Assembly: GCF_021917145.1 (NCBI RefSeq)
Contig: NC_061077.1
Span: 11,106,623-11,170,622, forward strand
DNA length: 64,000 nucleotides
Source: Hypomesus transpacificus
Lineage: Eukaryota > Chordata > Actinopteri > Osmeriformes > Osmeridae
Direction: 5' to 3'
Positions 1 to 14,188 of the stretch are shown here, piece after piece (positions within the stretch are counted from its first letter, which is position 1; the number at the start of each line of letters is the position of its first letter). The position numbers were made by a program, and so were the translations under genes. Below the pieces are notes generated by a model. It was not told the origin of the DNA, searched no databases, and saw only the letters and a list, made by a program, of their open reading frames with translations.

Positions 1-666
1 GGAAAAGGTTTACCTACTGAGAAACCTATCCTTTTCCGACTCATAAATTGTGCCAGCCTCTGCCAGTAATTCAATCAGATCCCATCTGAGAAAACAGCTT
101 CTGGGTGAGTCACACACTCTTCTATCTGTGACGCCGCAACTCTTAAAATATACAAAAACCATTTCACTTCTATACTGCATCTTAACTCATTGTGACTATT
201 TCCGAGATAACCGTACTGGTTCATCTCCAATTGACTTCCTAAATCCTTTTCAGTTTGTGGACACAGCTCCATCTTCCTCTGAGGGAGGTGAGAGGTGGGT
301 TGTAGTGCGGAGAGGCAACCCAATAACAAAAGAAGTGATGAAAATCAAATACAAAGATGATTTGGATTGACTGACAGATTACAGCGGCGGGCTGCCCGGT
401 AGACCAAGCCATACGTCATTCCGGCACTCCAAACACTTATGGGGTTTACTGAGGGGGCAATACGATTAGACCACCCCCACCTCATTTTTAGACCACAGGG
501 GAAAAGTGTGGGACTGGGTTCTATTACTGATACAGTAACCCCCCCCCCCTTCACACCCCCCTCCCCCCACCACCAACTCTCCCACAGCCCAGCCTTTTCC
601 AAACCTCATCTCCATGACAACATACCATACATCAACTGCATTCTAATACACTGTAATAGGGTAAAG

Positions 667-701
<35 letters not shown>
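667..701. repeat. Poly-C run, 35 bases
   Basis: An uninterrupted run of 35 C. A shorter C run lies near 540-550. Such homopolymers are often mis-sized in assemblies. Confidence 0.95.
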
Positions 702-702
<1 letters not shown>

Positions 703-1218
703 ACTGCTCCACTCCCTTCTTTCGTTCTCTCTAGCTCTGGCTCTGTCTCTCAATTCTCTCTCATTTTCTTTCTTTCGCAGATTCATTCACTACATCTTTG
801 CCTTATTACCTCTTTATCTACCCATATTTCTCCCTCACGTCTTCGCTCAGGAGAGGAAAGCAGGCGAGAGAGTAAGAAACAGAAATGGAATGAGCAAGTG
901 AGAAGGGGAGAGAAAGAAAGCGCAAAAGAGAGAGATGGATGGAGAGGATAATTCCAGCACTCCAGAGTGTATTTTACAGATTTGTACTCAAGAGTTGAAG
1001 TCTTCTGGGTAGATTATCTAATCTCTAGGAGCTCATACAGCACAGCCAGTGGGCAGAAACCAGATTACACCATAATGATGATGACATCATAGATATTCCT
1101 GCCTCTCCCACAGATGAAGGGAAGGACTCACCAAAACCATAGAGAAGCATTTTTTCTGTTAAGGTAATGGTTAAATAGCTTCATGATGTGATGTTTTGGA
1201 GTTGATTACATCTCATCT

Positions 1219-1287
1219 GTGTGCGTGTGTTGGTGTGTGCGTGTCTGGGTGAATGTGTGTGTGTTTGTGGGTCTGTGTATATGTGTG

Positions 1288-1377
<90 letters not shown>

Positions 1378-1421
1378 GTGTGTGTGTGTGTGGGTGTGTG
1401 TGTGTGTGGGTGTGTGTGTGC
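1219..1421. repeat. GT/CA microsatellite
   Basis: Long (TG)n tract, nearly pure from about 1281 to 1374, with imperfect GT-rich flanks. It produces spurious Cys-Val (+) and His-Thr (-) open frames. Confidence 0.95.
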
Positions 1422-1559
1422 TTGTTGCTATGCGCCTTAGGATACAAATTCATGAAAAAGCCTCCTCATTCATATCAAATCACAAAGAACTCTCCTAGCC
1501 TCGTCCACAACACACACACACACACACCTCAGTGTGCAGTTTGACTCTCTACCCCTCAG

Positions 1560-1690
1560 CTTCTCACTCTCTCTCTCTCTCTCTTTCTGTCTCTTTCTCT
1601 CTCTCTTTCTCTCTTTCTCTCACTCTCTCTCCCTTCTCTCTCTCTCTATATCTCTCATTCCCTCTCCCTCTCTCCCTCTCGTTTCATGCT
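1560..1690. repeat. CT/GA microsatellite
   Basis: Imperfect CT-rich polypyrimidine tract. The Ser-Leu frame across it is a repeat artefact. Confidence 0.9.
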
Positions 1691-4549
1691 CCCTCTCCCC
1701 ACCTCTATAGAGAACATCAAAGGGCTTCTCTCTAAAGAGGTTGAGTAGAACAGTGAAATGGTTGACCTTGAATGCTCACTAACAAGCCATGAAAGTACAT
1801 TTGCATAGGAATACTAACCAGCCCTCACAGACAGAGGAGTCATCTTATGGACATACACACACTAACACAACACACACAACATACACGGACACACACACAC
1901 ACACAATAAACAGTACACACACCATCCATGAGGATAGGAACACAACATCCACACACAGCATTATGCATACCTACAGTGTACACCACACATGAACATTGTG
2001 CACTCACACATACTGATCATGCAAACACACACTCACACACACACACCCTCAACAACATACAGATGTTCATTTAACCCCAGGAAAGACCTTGTGAATGGTG
2101 AATTTGTGTCTGTGGGAGAGTTCTAAATGGTTCAGAAGCTTAGCTGTCACTTGATATTAAGCCTCGAAAAGAAACACAGACAATGGTGCCAACCTGACTG
2201 TAAATCAACTCTGAGTGAAGAACGATTGTCTCTTTTCTCCGAGCAGTTTACCGTTTATGACTGGTAAGAAACAGGCTTTGACATTTGGGTCTGTGGCATT
2301 TTACATGAGGTAGTAATGAACTTTGTTTGCATTGGTGAAACACCCACATTATCAAGACTGTATTTGATGTTGTGTGTGTGCGTGTGCACGCACGTATGTG
2401 TGTGTCCAAGGCCTTTTGTCTGGCTGTCAGAATTTTGCTGAAATTAGCCGACAAATTAACAGCTGAAGAGACAGTCAGCTTGCATCTGTCTTGCATCATC
2501 TCACACACCAACATGCACGCAACGCACACACACACACACCCACATTTACGTACACACAGTTTCTTGTGATGGACATCATTTATATCAAAGGGAGTGGAAA
2601 AGGAGAAATACAGTACAAACATATTGTACAAAAACAATGTGAGCAAAAAGTGGTCTGTTATCCTTTGATAGACCATACCTCTCTGTAAGAAATTGACCAA
2701 TCACATCAGTTTGTATTTCAACAGGTACAAATTCACACGTATCTCTCTTTCCCTCTCTCTATCCTTCTCTTTACATCTTCCCCCCATTTTGCTTTTCCAG
2801 AAAATGAGAGAACAAAATGACCGCACCTCAAAAGGCAAAAAGAGAGATATCCATTTAACACTGTCCATCGTGACCTTGTCCGTCTTTTGCCTGGATGACC
2901 TTTGTTGCACTTTTTTGTCGGAACGGAATGGAGGAAGAGAGGGACAACAAAACCAAAGTGTTTCCTGTTCCTTCCTAAGTAGACCCCTCTCTCTCTCTCT
3001 CTCTCTTCTCTCTTTCCTTTATCCTCGTCCTTCCTCTTCCACCTCTGTCAGTGACTCGCATCAGGGACCACATTAAAAATCAATCAATTACACAAATGCT
3101 TTCTAACAACTGTCTCTATGTCCTCTCTGGGCACACTGCCAGGACTGACATCTCTCTCTCTCTTTCTCTCTCTCGGTCTCACTCTCGCTCTCACCACTGC
3201 GTCTCTCTTATCCGTTCCCTGTATCTCCCCACATCTCTCTTGCCATCTCTGCAGCTCTCCCTCCCTGTGTCTCTCCCTCCCTGTGTGTCTCTCTCTCCCT
3301 GTCTCTCCCTGTCTCTCTGTCTCCCTTGTTCAGCTGTTATGTCTTCATCTTTCTTCCTCAGTGTTCGGGTGGTCTTCTCAGGCCTGGCATTTCATTTAGC
3401 TGTCATTCACAAACAGGCCCACGCACAAACACACACACACAGAAATGCTCACATCAAAACACAGTAGGAAGACCACACACAACCAAACACTGACACACAC
3501 AGATAGATTTCCTGTCAGAGGAGTTTCAGACCAATCAAGCTGTGGTATTGGAGCACGCCCAGATGAGGCCTAACAACCGTCAGGGGAGCCCTGGCACTTC
3601 ACAGAAAGAATGACTCTCCTCACTCTCACACACACACACACTCTCTCTGTCACACACACACACTCACAGTCTCTCTCACACGTACTCTTTCTCACACACA
3701 AACACACACACACACACACACTCACAGTCTCTCTCACACAATCACACCCGCACACAATCACGTACACATGTTATATCATGGTAAGACAATCAGAACTAGT
3801 TTGCAGAGCACTTCACTACTACACTGCATGTGACAAGCCAGTGCCATGATCTTAGTTTCTCCTTCTCAACTGCAAAGCTGCTTTTCTGCAGCTTGCGTGT
3901 GTGAGTGTGTTACACTTGCCTTTCGGCCACCATTGAGGCGTCACAGAGCCGGGTTTACCCAGAATCCCACAGGACCAGGAAGTGTGTGTTCGGCTTCCAG
4001 GAGAGCCACAAAACCGTTCGACCAGAGACAAGAGAATGAGAGATGGGGGGGGGGGAGAATGATGAAGGGATAAAGGGATAGAGGGATGAGAGTAGCCCAT
4101 TCTCTTTGGCATGTCTCAGACAAGTATTTCCTTCCTGCTTTGTAGATTGCTGGTGTCTTCTGGGAAAACGAGCATCCATATCCATACTAGAATATCCATA
4201 CCAAATGCTGATGATGATGTCCACCTTTTTCGAAATGTGAAGATTATGACAGGCATTACATATTCAAAAGGGGTCTGAGGGTTATTCCCCTCCATGTCTG
4301 CTTCTGGAAAGAGCTTTGAAACAATCTTTCTTGTTCTCATGCATTGTTAGTTGGCAGTTACCTCTGCTCACAGGCAGACACACAAACACATTCCACATGG
4401 GAGTTGTGTTGCACGAAACTAGATAATGATGTTGGCAATTTCCAAAGTGTGTTATAACTTCAGCACAAATCAAATCAGATAGTTTGACACTTATTGCAAA
4501 CAATGTCACAGACGGCTTCACAAATGCCCATAGATTGGCACTTATAACT

Positions 4550-5960
4550 AACCTAAACCCTCAAGGAAGATAAGTGAGTTGTTCCTTGGGAGGAGCAATT
4601 CACTGTGGGATTCCCTCCTCCTGAGACAGTTGGTGATATCGAGGTGCTGAATGCTGCTTCAGTATTAGTGAGGGTGAGGTCCCCACTGGTTTGATTGTGA
4701 TCAAGTGTAGTGGTCCAGCCGTGAGACTGACTAAAAAGAAAAGTTTTAAACGTTGCCTTTAACACTTTGATAGTGTCAGCTTCGCTGATTGAAACATGAA
4801 GTCTGTTCCGGGGGAGAGAAGCTCTATATGAGAACACACTGCTCCTGGCAGTGTTCCTCTTGATGTTGAGAACCACCAGATATCTGGCGCCTTGGGATCA
4901 CAGTGTCCTGATAGGGTGATAGGGTGCGAGGAGATCCAAGAGATAGGACGGTACTAATCCAGTGATTTGAACGTTAGGAGTAGGACTTTGAAGTCAGTAA
5001 TCTTGCTGCAGCATTTTTGCTCCAATTGCACATTCTGAGACGTAGGTGTTTGGGAGGCCAGGAAATAGTACATTACAGTGGTCCAGTCAGGACGTAATCA
5101 AATGCATGTATTTTTTTTTCAGCATCATCCTGGGAGAGAACAATTCTTAGTTTACAGGGGCTAAATGAATGCTTGTTGTGAAGCAGCTGGGACTTGCCCA
5201 GATACAACGTCTCATTTCAGTAATATTTAGCTATTTTGGTTTGAAGTTTGGCAGGAAGGGTGTTGAGACGGAAGCTAGTGGGCTTAGATGAGTCCATTAT
5301 CTTGAAGAATGCATCTGTAGAAATAGGGTTGAAGTAAGTTAGACCCTCAGCTGCCAGGGTGCTTGGTATGGGGGAAGATTTGGTTTTCATGTTCACATGT
5401 CCAGGGCTAGTCTGTAATTCTGGTCCCTGATTGGATGGATTTTGTGGTTGAAGAAGTTCCAGATCTCACAGTGAAGAGATATGTAATGATACAGAGCGTA
5501 CTTTTCTTTGTGAGGTTTGAAACGGCATCAAATAAGAATGTGTAGTTGTGCTGGTTATCTGGGATCAGTTTGGAGAGGTATGCTGACCTGGCCCTGGTGA
5601 CGGTGAGTTTTCACTCCAAAAGGCTATCTTTCCAAGCCAGGTTGAATATCTATAGTTTAGTTCAGTTTTTGTTCCAGTTTTCATGTGGCCTTTTTAGGAG
5701 TGCTGTTGGCTTCTGAGAACCATTGGGCTACTTTCTTTTCTGTTCTGAGATTTGAGCGGGGACATGGAATCTAGTGATGTTTGAAAAAACATTTTCTGTT
5801 TTGGAATTCATTGATATGTTTAGGACGTTGACAGCTTTAAGGGCCAGTTCCAGGGCCTATGATTGAGGTTCTTAAATGGTTAGTAGTGAGAAGCTCCTGA
5901 GAAGTGAGAAGCGTCATAGTTCAATTTTTAAAGTGACCAGGAAATGGTTTGAAAGTGTAG
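4550..5960 (-). mobile_element. Decayed L2-type LINE, reverse transcriptase 3' part
   Basis: Read on the minus strand, this block gives short broken frames that follow the C-terminal part of teleost L2-type reverse transcriptases. Near 5600 there is a segment resembling KLTVTRARSAYLSKLI followed by a PDNQHN-like stretch. Near 5150 there is SQDDAEKKIHAF. Near 4980 there is FKVLLLTFKSLD followed by SYLLDLLAPY. At 4876-4720 there is a frame with TARSSVFSYRASLPRNRL, then EADTIKVLKATFKTFLF, the usual RT tail. Stops and frameshifts interrupt it throughout, so it is an old, dead copy. The family call rests on remembered motif order, not a search. Confidence 0.7.
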
Positions 5961-8900
5961 GGTTTTAATGAATTGATTATATGTACAACATTGCTATGCA
6001 CATTACAATGCTTACAGTGTGATTCTTTCAATAGTTTTCATATATAGATTTTTCGAAAATGTAAGATTTGATCAATTTTGGAATTGATACGCGTGGAAAA
6101 GGTGAAGCGTTGAGAATACATTTCGGATGCACAGTATGTTGATTGGATGATTGAACATTTTATGAAATATAGTGTGAAATACACAGTCTACAAAAAATGT
6201 ACTTCACAACTTTAAAATATGCTTTCTTTCATTTCTCTACCCACTTTGCTCCATGTCTTTAATTGTCTTCTCCCACTTCATTCTCTCTTTCTCTCCCCTC
6301 TTTCTGAGATGAGGGCGGATAATTAGGTGTGCTGTCTAGATGACATTTACTGTATTAATGAGACTCATGTCCTTCTCATCCTATTAGTTCTTGGTCCCTC
6401 TGTGCGTGTGTGGGAGGGGGGGGCATTCTGTGTGTGTTTGTGTCTTTGTGTGTGACTGGGCATGTGTGTTTGTGCGTGTGTGTGTGTGTGTGTGTGTGCG
6501 TGGAGGGTGCTTCCATGTGTGAGTGTGTTTGGCCCAACCTACCCAGACTTTGTGACACACTCGTTGATTGCTCGTTGACTCCAGGGCTATTTTAAGGTCT
6601 GGCTCAATTTGGGGTGATTGATTGTGATAATTAATTTGCAGTAGGTAGATGATTGTGGTAATTAATTTGCAAGAGGTAGATGATTAAGGGTGGCTGGTAT
6701 CCTGGTGTGACCAGCTCTGTTTGGACGATTAGCTGGCTTGCAGCCTCTGATGGTGAGAGCACTTTGGACCTCGATACAGTATGACGCAGGGATCCAAGCC
6801 TTACTTCCTGCAGGTGTGTATTTCATACTATGTGGTGGCGCTTGTAGGAACCAGCAGGATTGACCACCAGGATTAACAGACATTATGACTTTCAGAAACG
6901 TGGCAGGGGTTGTGTGGAAGGTTTTCAGTCCAAACGGAAGGAGAGGATTGATAAGTGGCACAACAAAATGCAGTCAAACATGTCGTGGAGCTGAAGTGTG
7001 GACTGTAAACAGTTAGCATTTTTGACAGGGCTAAAAGAGTTTGGGCCTCTCTTGAACCTTTCAGCGTTTTCCATCCTTGGATTCCAATCCTTGTACCTGT
7101 TTGCAGTGTAAATTACGAAACCCTCACCTCCTCAGTCCCTCCCACCCGGTACCTAGCGCACCGAGTTATCTTCTCTAGAGACAGTTGAAGTCAGGAGTCT
7201 TTCCTTACAGCACTATTTGACATGAATGTGATTGGATATCACATTGGTCTGCTCAGGTCCTGATGACATGTGTGCTTCTCAGCCTGGTGGTCCTGGTGTG
7301 CCCTGTGAGCACAGCTGTCATGGATGACTCCATGGCTAGCAAGCATGCGCACACGTGTACAGAATGCACACTCAGAGTCTCCCCCTGCCTCCCCCTGGCT
7401 GGCTCTCTCAGAAACACCTGCACACTCAGACACTGTGTCATTCCCTGGGTTCATTTGTGTCTTATTTCCCGTAGCACGGGCAGGATTGGTGATGTGGAGA
7501 GATACTCCATCTGGTGAAATTAGACTAGCCGCTCAAATGAGAACAAATGGCTTCCCTAGTCACTGTATTATTAAACACCAGAAGAACTAGCGTTTTGAAA
7601 CATATTAGCAGGTCTGATATGAAGTCGTTCGCTTCACTGGCGGAAACAATGAACTCTCGCTAACGTTATTAATCGCAATCATAAATCTGTTTCTCATCCA
7701 CTCCATCAAATCATGAGGAAGGGGGAGAGGGGGACAGAGTGGGGCATTCTATTAAAGCATGCACACACAAATGCAAACAGACACACACAACCATTATGAA
7801 CAAACACACTTACCGGATTGCACACTCTCTCACGAGCAGAACCAATTGAGAGGGAGTTAGTCTCTTAAAAAAACAACGTTTCTCCATGTGGGAAACTCAT
7901 TTAACTGTAAAAAGGACAAGTTCTACTAACAAACTTAAATCTTCATCCTGAAGCGGCTAAGGCTGGGGGGGTGGTAGGCAGGCGAAGAAATGAGAAAAGG
8001 AGGCACGGAGGGAAACTTTCTAGTTTCACTGTGAAAACACAGCGAGACGATATTACAGTCCTGTAATCAAATTAGACCTGTTTTGCTAATATCTCATTGC
8101 TTAGGCTGCAAATGAAACATATCCAGCAACAAATGAATAATTAGCACCAGCCAAGAACTCCATTAACAAGATTAACAAGTGTTGCAACACTGTCATGGAC
8201 TAGATGTGTTTACAGAGCCATTTTTGGCAACTGTGTGTTTTACTTTAAGGGTGACGGTGCTGGCTGTCCCTAGTTAGTGGCCTGTGGTGCTGAAGCAGCA
8301 GTGTTAAACTGCATGTTCCCCCGCACGCACGCACGCGCGCCAATACACACACGGACACACCTAAATCTGACAAGAAGAAAGCAGTCCCTGGTCACCACGT
8401 CTCATAATTAAGTGTATGGATCTCCTCTGCACATGTGAATACACACGCACACACACACACACACACACTGAGGGGTGTGGCGCACATGCACGCCAGACAA
8501 ATACTCTCACACTAGCCCTTTGTGGCTAATGGACCTCTCATATGGGTTATTGATCAGGCCAACCACAGCTAAATTAATTTATTCTTCCAATCAAAGTTTA
8601 ATTAATCAAAGGACACATCTGAGACCCCCATTAAACAGCTTGGTCATTACTCACAGGGGGGAGGGTTGCCGTGGAGAAACACCAATAATCAAAACGTCCC
8701 TCTTCAGCCCCTACACCGCAGCTGCTCCTAGATGAAGCGTTTGAAAGCCGGCCGATTGAACTTGATCACGTCGGTGGTGGAAGAGTGCGGGCATGGCTAA
8801 GGATATTGTGCCACATCTTAACTTTGACGAGTGGGTTGTGTGTGCTTCTGTGATTATGAAGAAGAGAAGTTATGTCGGCGCGAGAAAGGCGGAGAGAGAG

Positions 8901-9000
8901 AGGGAGGGAAAGAGAGAGAGGTGTAGAGAGAATTACAGGTTAGGAGGCTGAAATGCAGAAAGCTTGCCAGGCTGCACTTAGCGGCCGATAAATCTCTCCG
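5961..9000. other. Non-coding, no gene seen
   Basis: No supported exon. A GT microsatellite lies at about 6427-6500 and CA tracts near 8440-8470. Two AT-rich, repeat-free blocks (about 8040-8170 and 8520-8650) contain clustered TAATTA/TTAATTAA-type homeodomain cores and could be conserved non-coding elements. The open frame at 7263-7517 starts with a hydrophobic stretch but has no other support. Confidence 0.55.
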
Positions 9001-9017
9001 ATTGCTGCTCATCCTCA

Positions 9018-9415
9018 GGGAGATGATGGCTGCACACTGGACCTCTCAGAGGGATGATGGTATGGCTGCACACTGGACCTCTCAGGGAGATGATGGCTGC
9101 ATACTGGACCTCTCAGGAGGATGATGGCTGCATACTGGACCTCTCAGAGGGATGATGGTATGGCTGCATACTGGACCTCTCAGGGAGATGATGGCTGCAT
9201 ACTGGACCTCTCAGGAGGATGATGGCTGCATACTGGACCTCTCAGAGGGATGATGGTATGGCTGCATACTGGACCTGTCAGGGAGATGATGGCTGCATAC
9301 TGGACCTCTCAGGAGGATGATGGCTGCATACTGGACCTCTCAGGAGGATGATGGTATGGCTGCATACTGGACCTCTCAGAGGGATGATGGTATGGCTGCA
9401 TACTGGACCTCTGTC
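9018..9415. repeat. Minisatellite with 98-bp higher-order unit
   Basis: Tandem array of related 31, 31 and 36-base units, each containing GATGATGG and CATACTGGACCTCTCA. The 36-base variant carries an extra GGTAT. The 36-base type recurs at 9049, 9147 and 9245, a spacing of exactly 98 (31+31+36), so the array is a higher-order repeat. The last part loses this order. The open frame with repeated AAYWTSQ is a by-product. Confidence 0.92.
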
Positions 9416-9734
9416 ACTGAAACATCAGCACGCAGGAAGAAAGGCATTAAGACTGGCCCTGCATGGATACACGCACAAGAACAAGCTCTCTCCCGTTGGG
9501 TCTCTCTAATGGCCATTTACTGTAGTTCCATGTGTATGTATGAGTGTGGGTGTGTTTGACTGTGTGTGTGTGTATCTGTGAATGGAGGGTGAGTGGAAGG
9601 AGGACTCGACAATTACCGTTTATAATGAGATCAGGGTTATCAGGCTGGCTCGCTGGTCACGGCTGATGAAAAGAACACTAATTCAGTTTGTCTGTTCCGC
9701 TCCTCTAACAACGCTCACCGCTGAGAGGAGAGAG

Positions 9735-10055
<321 letters not shown>

Positions 10056-10221
10056 AGGCAAACTGTGGCAGCAGGTCCAAGGAATCGGCTGTTGCTCACG
10101 TCCTCTCGGCGTCTGAGCTGTAATGATGAGCCGAGGCCCTGGACTACAAACTGCTTGTTGTCAATTCACTGCTTGTTGTTTTGGAAGAAGGAGGTTGATC
10201 CCCTACAATCACATGCACTGA

Positions 10222-10390
10222 TTCTCTCTTTCTCTCTCACTCCGTCTATCTCTGTGTGTCTCTCTTTCTCTCTCACTCCGTCTATCTCGGTGTGTCTCTC
10301 TCTCTCTTTCTCACCTTGTCTATCTCTGTGTGTCTCTCTCTTTCTCACTCCGTCTATCTCTGTGTTTCTCTCTCTTTCTCTCTCACACGC
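10222..10390. repeat. CT-rich minisatellite, about 4 copies
   Basis: About four imperfect copies of a 30-38-base unit containing CTCACTCCGTCTATCTCTGT separated by CT tracts. It encodes repeated LTPSISVCLS on the plus strand, with no sign of being a real protein. Confidence 0.85.
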
Positions 10391-13300
10391 TCTGTCCCTC
10401 TCTCTCCTGTTGTTCTGTCTCTAAATGTATCTGAGTCTGGTTCGCTCTGCAGGTGTGGTAAACGGGTGTAAACAGCTCTGAAGGGGGGGAGAGATGGATG
10501 GATGGAGAGATGGAGGGAGGAGCATGAGCGGCGAGAGATGGATAGAGACACAGGCGGAGGGGTGGAAGACACTGAGAGGGGACGTTCACACACATCAACA
10601 CGGACGCTGACAAACTGCTATGGCTCACTCAGTAAGTACTGGGAACAGGAGCAACACACACACCTCGCTCAAGTCCTCTCATCTCACTCCCAACACAAAC
10701 ACATCCGCAAATATGTTCATACACTATTGCCACCGCTTCCTTTCATTGTCTTGACCAACAGCTTTCGCAACATCGAGGCAGTATTTTCTGGACACACATC
10801 TGTCCCACGTAGCTCTGACTCCGGATCAGCCTTCTCACTCTGATGACGTGCACTTCATCAAAGGAACTTAATCACCAAGACTGATTAGAAGACGGTCCAA
10901 TGTGAAAGGACCTCACACAGACCATCTATCTCTCTCTCAGACTCTCTCTCTCTTTCCCACACACACACACACTCACACGTGCAAAAACATGCACAACCAC
11001 ACACATACTCCCCTCATCCATCACTTTGCCCATGGCTGGTCTTTCTGAGGCCTCCATGATTAGTTGTCCTGCCTTGCTGAATTATGTTGTTAATAAGTCA
11101 CTATTAGCTGGACTATCCACTCACACACACACACACACCTATATGCCCACACACCCATGCCCACACATACACACAAAAACACAAAATGGCATATCCCGCA
11201 TCACATTGACTGCTTGTTGGGGGCGGTGACCTCAGAATGACAGAGAGGGAGTGTGAATCGATGCTCTCTCTCTTTCTCTCTTTCTCTTACTCTCTCTCCC
11301 TCTCTCTCCCTCTAGCTAACCTGTTATTCTGGTGGTATTTGTGTGATAGCTGTTTTTGTGGTATTAAGTTTAGCCTTGCTGCTTTGGATGACATAGTGTA
11401 TGAGGATGCATGAGGATGCCCCAACAGACACACACACAGATAGACACACACACACACAGACACACACACACATAGACACCCAACCCCAAGCCCAAAACTC
11501 CTATTACAACCACCATCAATTTTTGTGTCCCTGAAGTTCAGGTGTGTTTGAGAGTGTGTGTGCATCCAGTGTGTGTGTCTGTGTTGGTGGGTTTGAGTGA
11601 CATGCTGGTAAGATCCTTTATAACCTGTGGGAAGAACATCGATGACAATCTACTGTACAACTCAATACAGGCATAACCCAATACTGTCCTGGTCAATAGT
11701 GATGCCCGTAACCCAGAGAAATGGAGAGAAGGAGAGAGAGGGGAGGGTGGGGGAGAGAGAGAGCGAGAGAGCATGGAGTATTTATCTTCAACATGATCTA
11801 TTAAAGTAGTAAGACATGCAGGTGAAATGGCAGAGGTCACAAGCTAAATTACATAACAGATCAATGGTGATACCAGTGGCAAGGTTGTCCGATTGGAACT
11901 TACCCTTCTGACGATGTCCCTGATCAATGTTTAAAAGTATATTAAGCATTGATTTTGTACCTTGCTGATAGGCATGTTCGTGTATGTTCGTGTATTTGAA
12001 AGAAATGGAGAGCGCACACATGACATTAGTAAATATTGTAAAATATCGTCAGTAGCAAACATCAAAATTGGCAAACCACAACCAACACAGTGCATTAGCT
12101 TACTGTAAAACGCCTCTGTAGGAAATCAAAAGATCTGTCTAAGACCATCCTCCATACCCCCTGTGAATACACAGAGGGAGAACTGAACGTTCTCTAGAGA
12201 ACAATGAACACAGTCTTATCAGAGGGAACCACGGAAAGGATTGATGTAGTAAGTAGTTTTAATGTTAAGTGCTCACTGAGGAATAGCTGAAACAGTATTC
12301 CACTGATAATAAAGAAAATAACCCATAATCAAAATTCCTGTTAAACTCCATGTCTATAAAGTGCCAGGCATCCAAGCTGTAGTGTCTTCTGAACTGCAGT
12401 GTTGCAAACTGGTGAACCATTAATGATAACATAATTTGTAGTGGAGTAAAACCATATTCTCTCTTTTAAAAAGCTGATTTAATCCTAGTTAGCCCTTTGT
12501 AGCCTTTCAACTAAATACAATAACCACTGAAGTGCAAGAGAATTACCAACAGAACTTGCAATATGTTCATGATTTTTGTTGTTTTAGTTAGCAAAAAAAC
12601 ATAAGGGACTTTTAGACACCATCTGTTGTTGAGTTTCACCATAATGACTGGACTGTAAAAAAACTTCTCCACCATTTGGGCTGATAAAAAGGAAGATAGC
12701 CATCTGTTGACACAAAATGGCCGCCGTCACAATGCAGATTGCCTCCTAAGCACTGGTCTCATGATGGACATGGTGAAACTTTGGACGAGAAAACTATCCC
12801 TAAATGTTTTCATCTTGTTATATATATATCCGGATGTCACAATAAGTGTTAGCCTACTTCGAAAACTGCTTTGTCATTTATTAATGTTGCCTTGACAATG
12901 ACCACAACAGACTACAAGTAAGAAATCTGGTAAAATAAGCTATTAATAATAGGGTAATTTGGAAAATAATTTGCATGCTTTTTCTCATCGGATTTTACTG
13001 ATTAACTACTGCCCTGACCCTTTCTGTGACACCACACTAATCACGCTTTGTGATTTCAGTCACGTAACATCCATGCTAAACATAGAGTCAAAGTTATGTG
13101 GACTAAACATTGTCATAGCAGGGAAGAAAACGTTCTGTAGTTTAGGTGTCCCACATTACCCAATGTCCCAGATTACCCGAATTCATCCTACATAATAACA
13201 TCTGAAGCAAACTCACTTCCATAGTCATAACAGTCTTGATAAGGATTTTTGTGCTAAAGTAAACGTAAACTGAGAAGGTAGGTGGGGTGTGACTGGAGCT

Positions 13301-13410
13301 CAGAAGTGACAACTACCCTACTGCTCTTTGATGCCAGCTGATGGCCGTATCAGACATGCACCAGAAGGAACGGGAGGCAGAGACATCACCAGGGCTGAGT
13401 CTGAGTGCGT
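10391..13410. other. Non-coding, no gene seen
   Basis: Contains CA and CT tracts near 10930-10975, 11120-11180, 11265-11315 and 11425-11475. From about 11800 to 13300 the sequence is AT-rich single-copy-looking DNA without simple repeats. Open frames there are short and show no recognisable domain. Confidence 0.55.
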
Positions 13411-13415
13411 GTGTT

Positions 13416-13511
<96 letters not shown>

Positions 13512-13515
13512 AGAG
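13411..13515. repeat. GT tract fused to GA tract
   Basis: A (TG)n run to about 13436 passes directly into (GA)n to about 13507. This compound GT-GA pattern recurs at about 18977-19062. Confidence 0.95.
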
Positions 13516-14162
13516 AGAGATAAATTGAAAAATTGCAAAAGAAAAAAGGTGAGTGAGTGGAAGAGATGTTCCCCATCTTCTCTCATCTCAGCCTAATCCC
13601 GTTAGGTTAAGTTAATAGAAGCACTTTGGTAGAGATGGGTCGTGTGTTTGTGCGCGTGTGTGATTGAGAGAGGAGCAGGCCAGGGTCGAGCATTTCCTCT
13701 CTGCTGTAACTTCATTAGAGAAATATAAAATGGCAGGCCATTAGGCCAAACGCACCCTGCACTCTCTTATTGAGAGATGCTTTTATGCTAATCACTTTTT
13801 CCATTTTGTATGACTTGGCATCCACACAAACACACAGAGAAGAACCCACATTGAATGACACAGGTGATACACACATGCATGCACACAGCACACACACAAC
13901 ACACACACCTGCACACACACCCTTGTGTTTATCTAATTCCCAGAATATGGCAGTGCCTCTTCGTAGGCACGTAGAGACCAGCGGGGGGAGGAGATGCGAG
14001 TCGACGGGGGAGAGCGTAACCAAGGTGATGGAGTGGCACCACAAACCGGGCCGTCTGTACTCCTCTGTCCTCTTATTAACCATCACTCACTCAGAGAGAA
14101 GGAGAGAGGGAGAGAGGGAGGAAATGAAATGGGGTGGAGAAGGAGAGATGGGGAGCTGGGGA

Positions 14163-14188
14163 GGGGGGGGGGGGGGGGGGGGGGGGGG
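14163..14188. repeat. Poly-G run, 26 bases
   Basis: An uninterrupted run of 26 G following a GA-rich stretch. Confidence 0.95.

Larger units (their letters stand above)
1..4540. other. Gene-poor, microsatellite-rich stretch
   Basis: No coding region can be supported here. The open frames translate simple repeats: poly-Pro from C runs, Thr-His or Cys-Val from CA/GT runs, Ser-Leu from CT runs. A 35-base C run lies at 667-701, a GT tract at about 1219-1421, a CT tract at about 1560-1690, CA tracts at about 1856-1925 and 2030-2045, CT at about 2988-3010 and 3150-3320, and mixed CA/CT at about 3625-3730. The rest is unremarkable non-coding sequence. Confidence 0.7.

Noticed and set aside
439-951. 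170-residue Pro-rich frame
   Set aside because: Driven by C homopolymers and CT-rich DNA; no domain, no splice support.
7263-7517. 84-residue frame with a signal-peptide-like start (MTCVLLSLVVLVCPVSTAV) and several Cys
   Set aside because: A competing frame of similar length overlaps it, no family is recognised and no promoter or splice signal supports it. Worth a database search but not annotated.
9018-9415. CRISPR-like spacing of repeats
   Set aside because: The whole unit repeats with no variable spacers, and the genome is vertebrate; it is a minisatellite.
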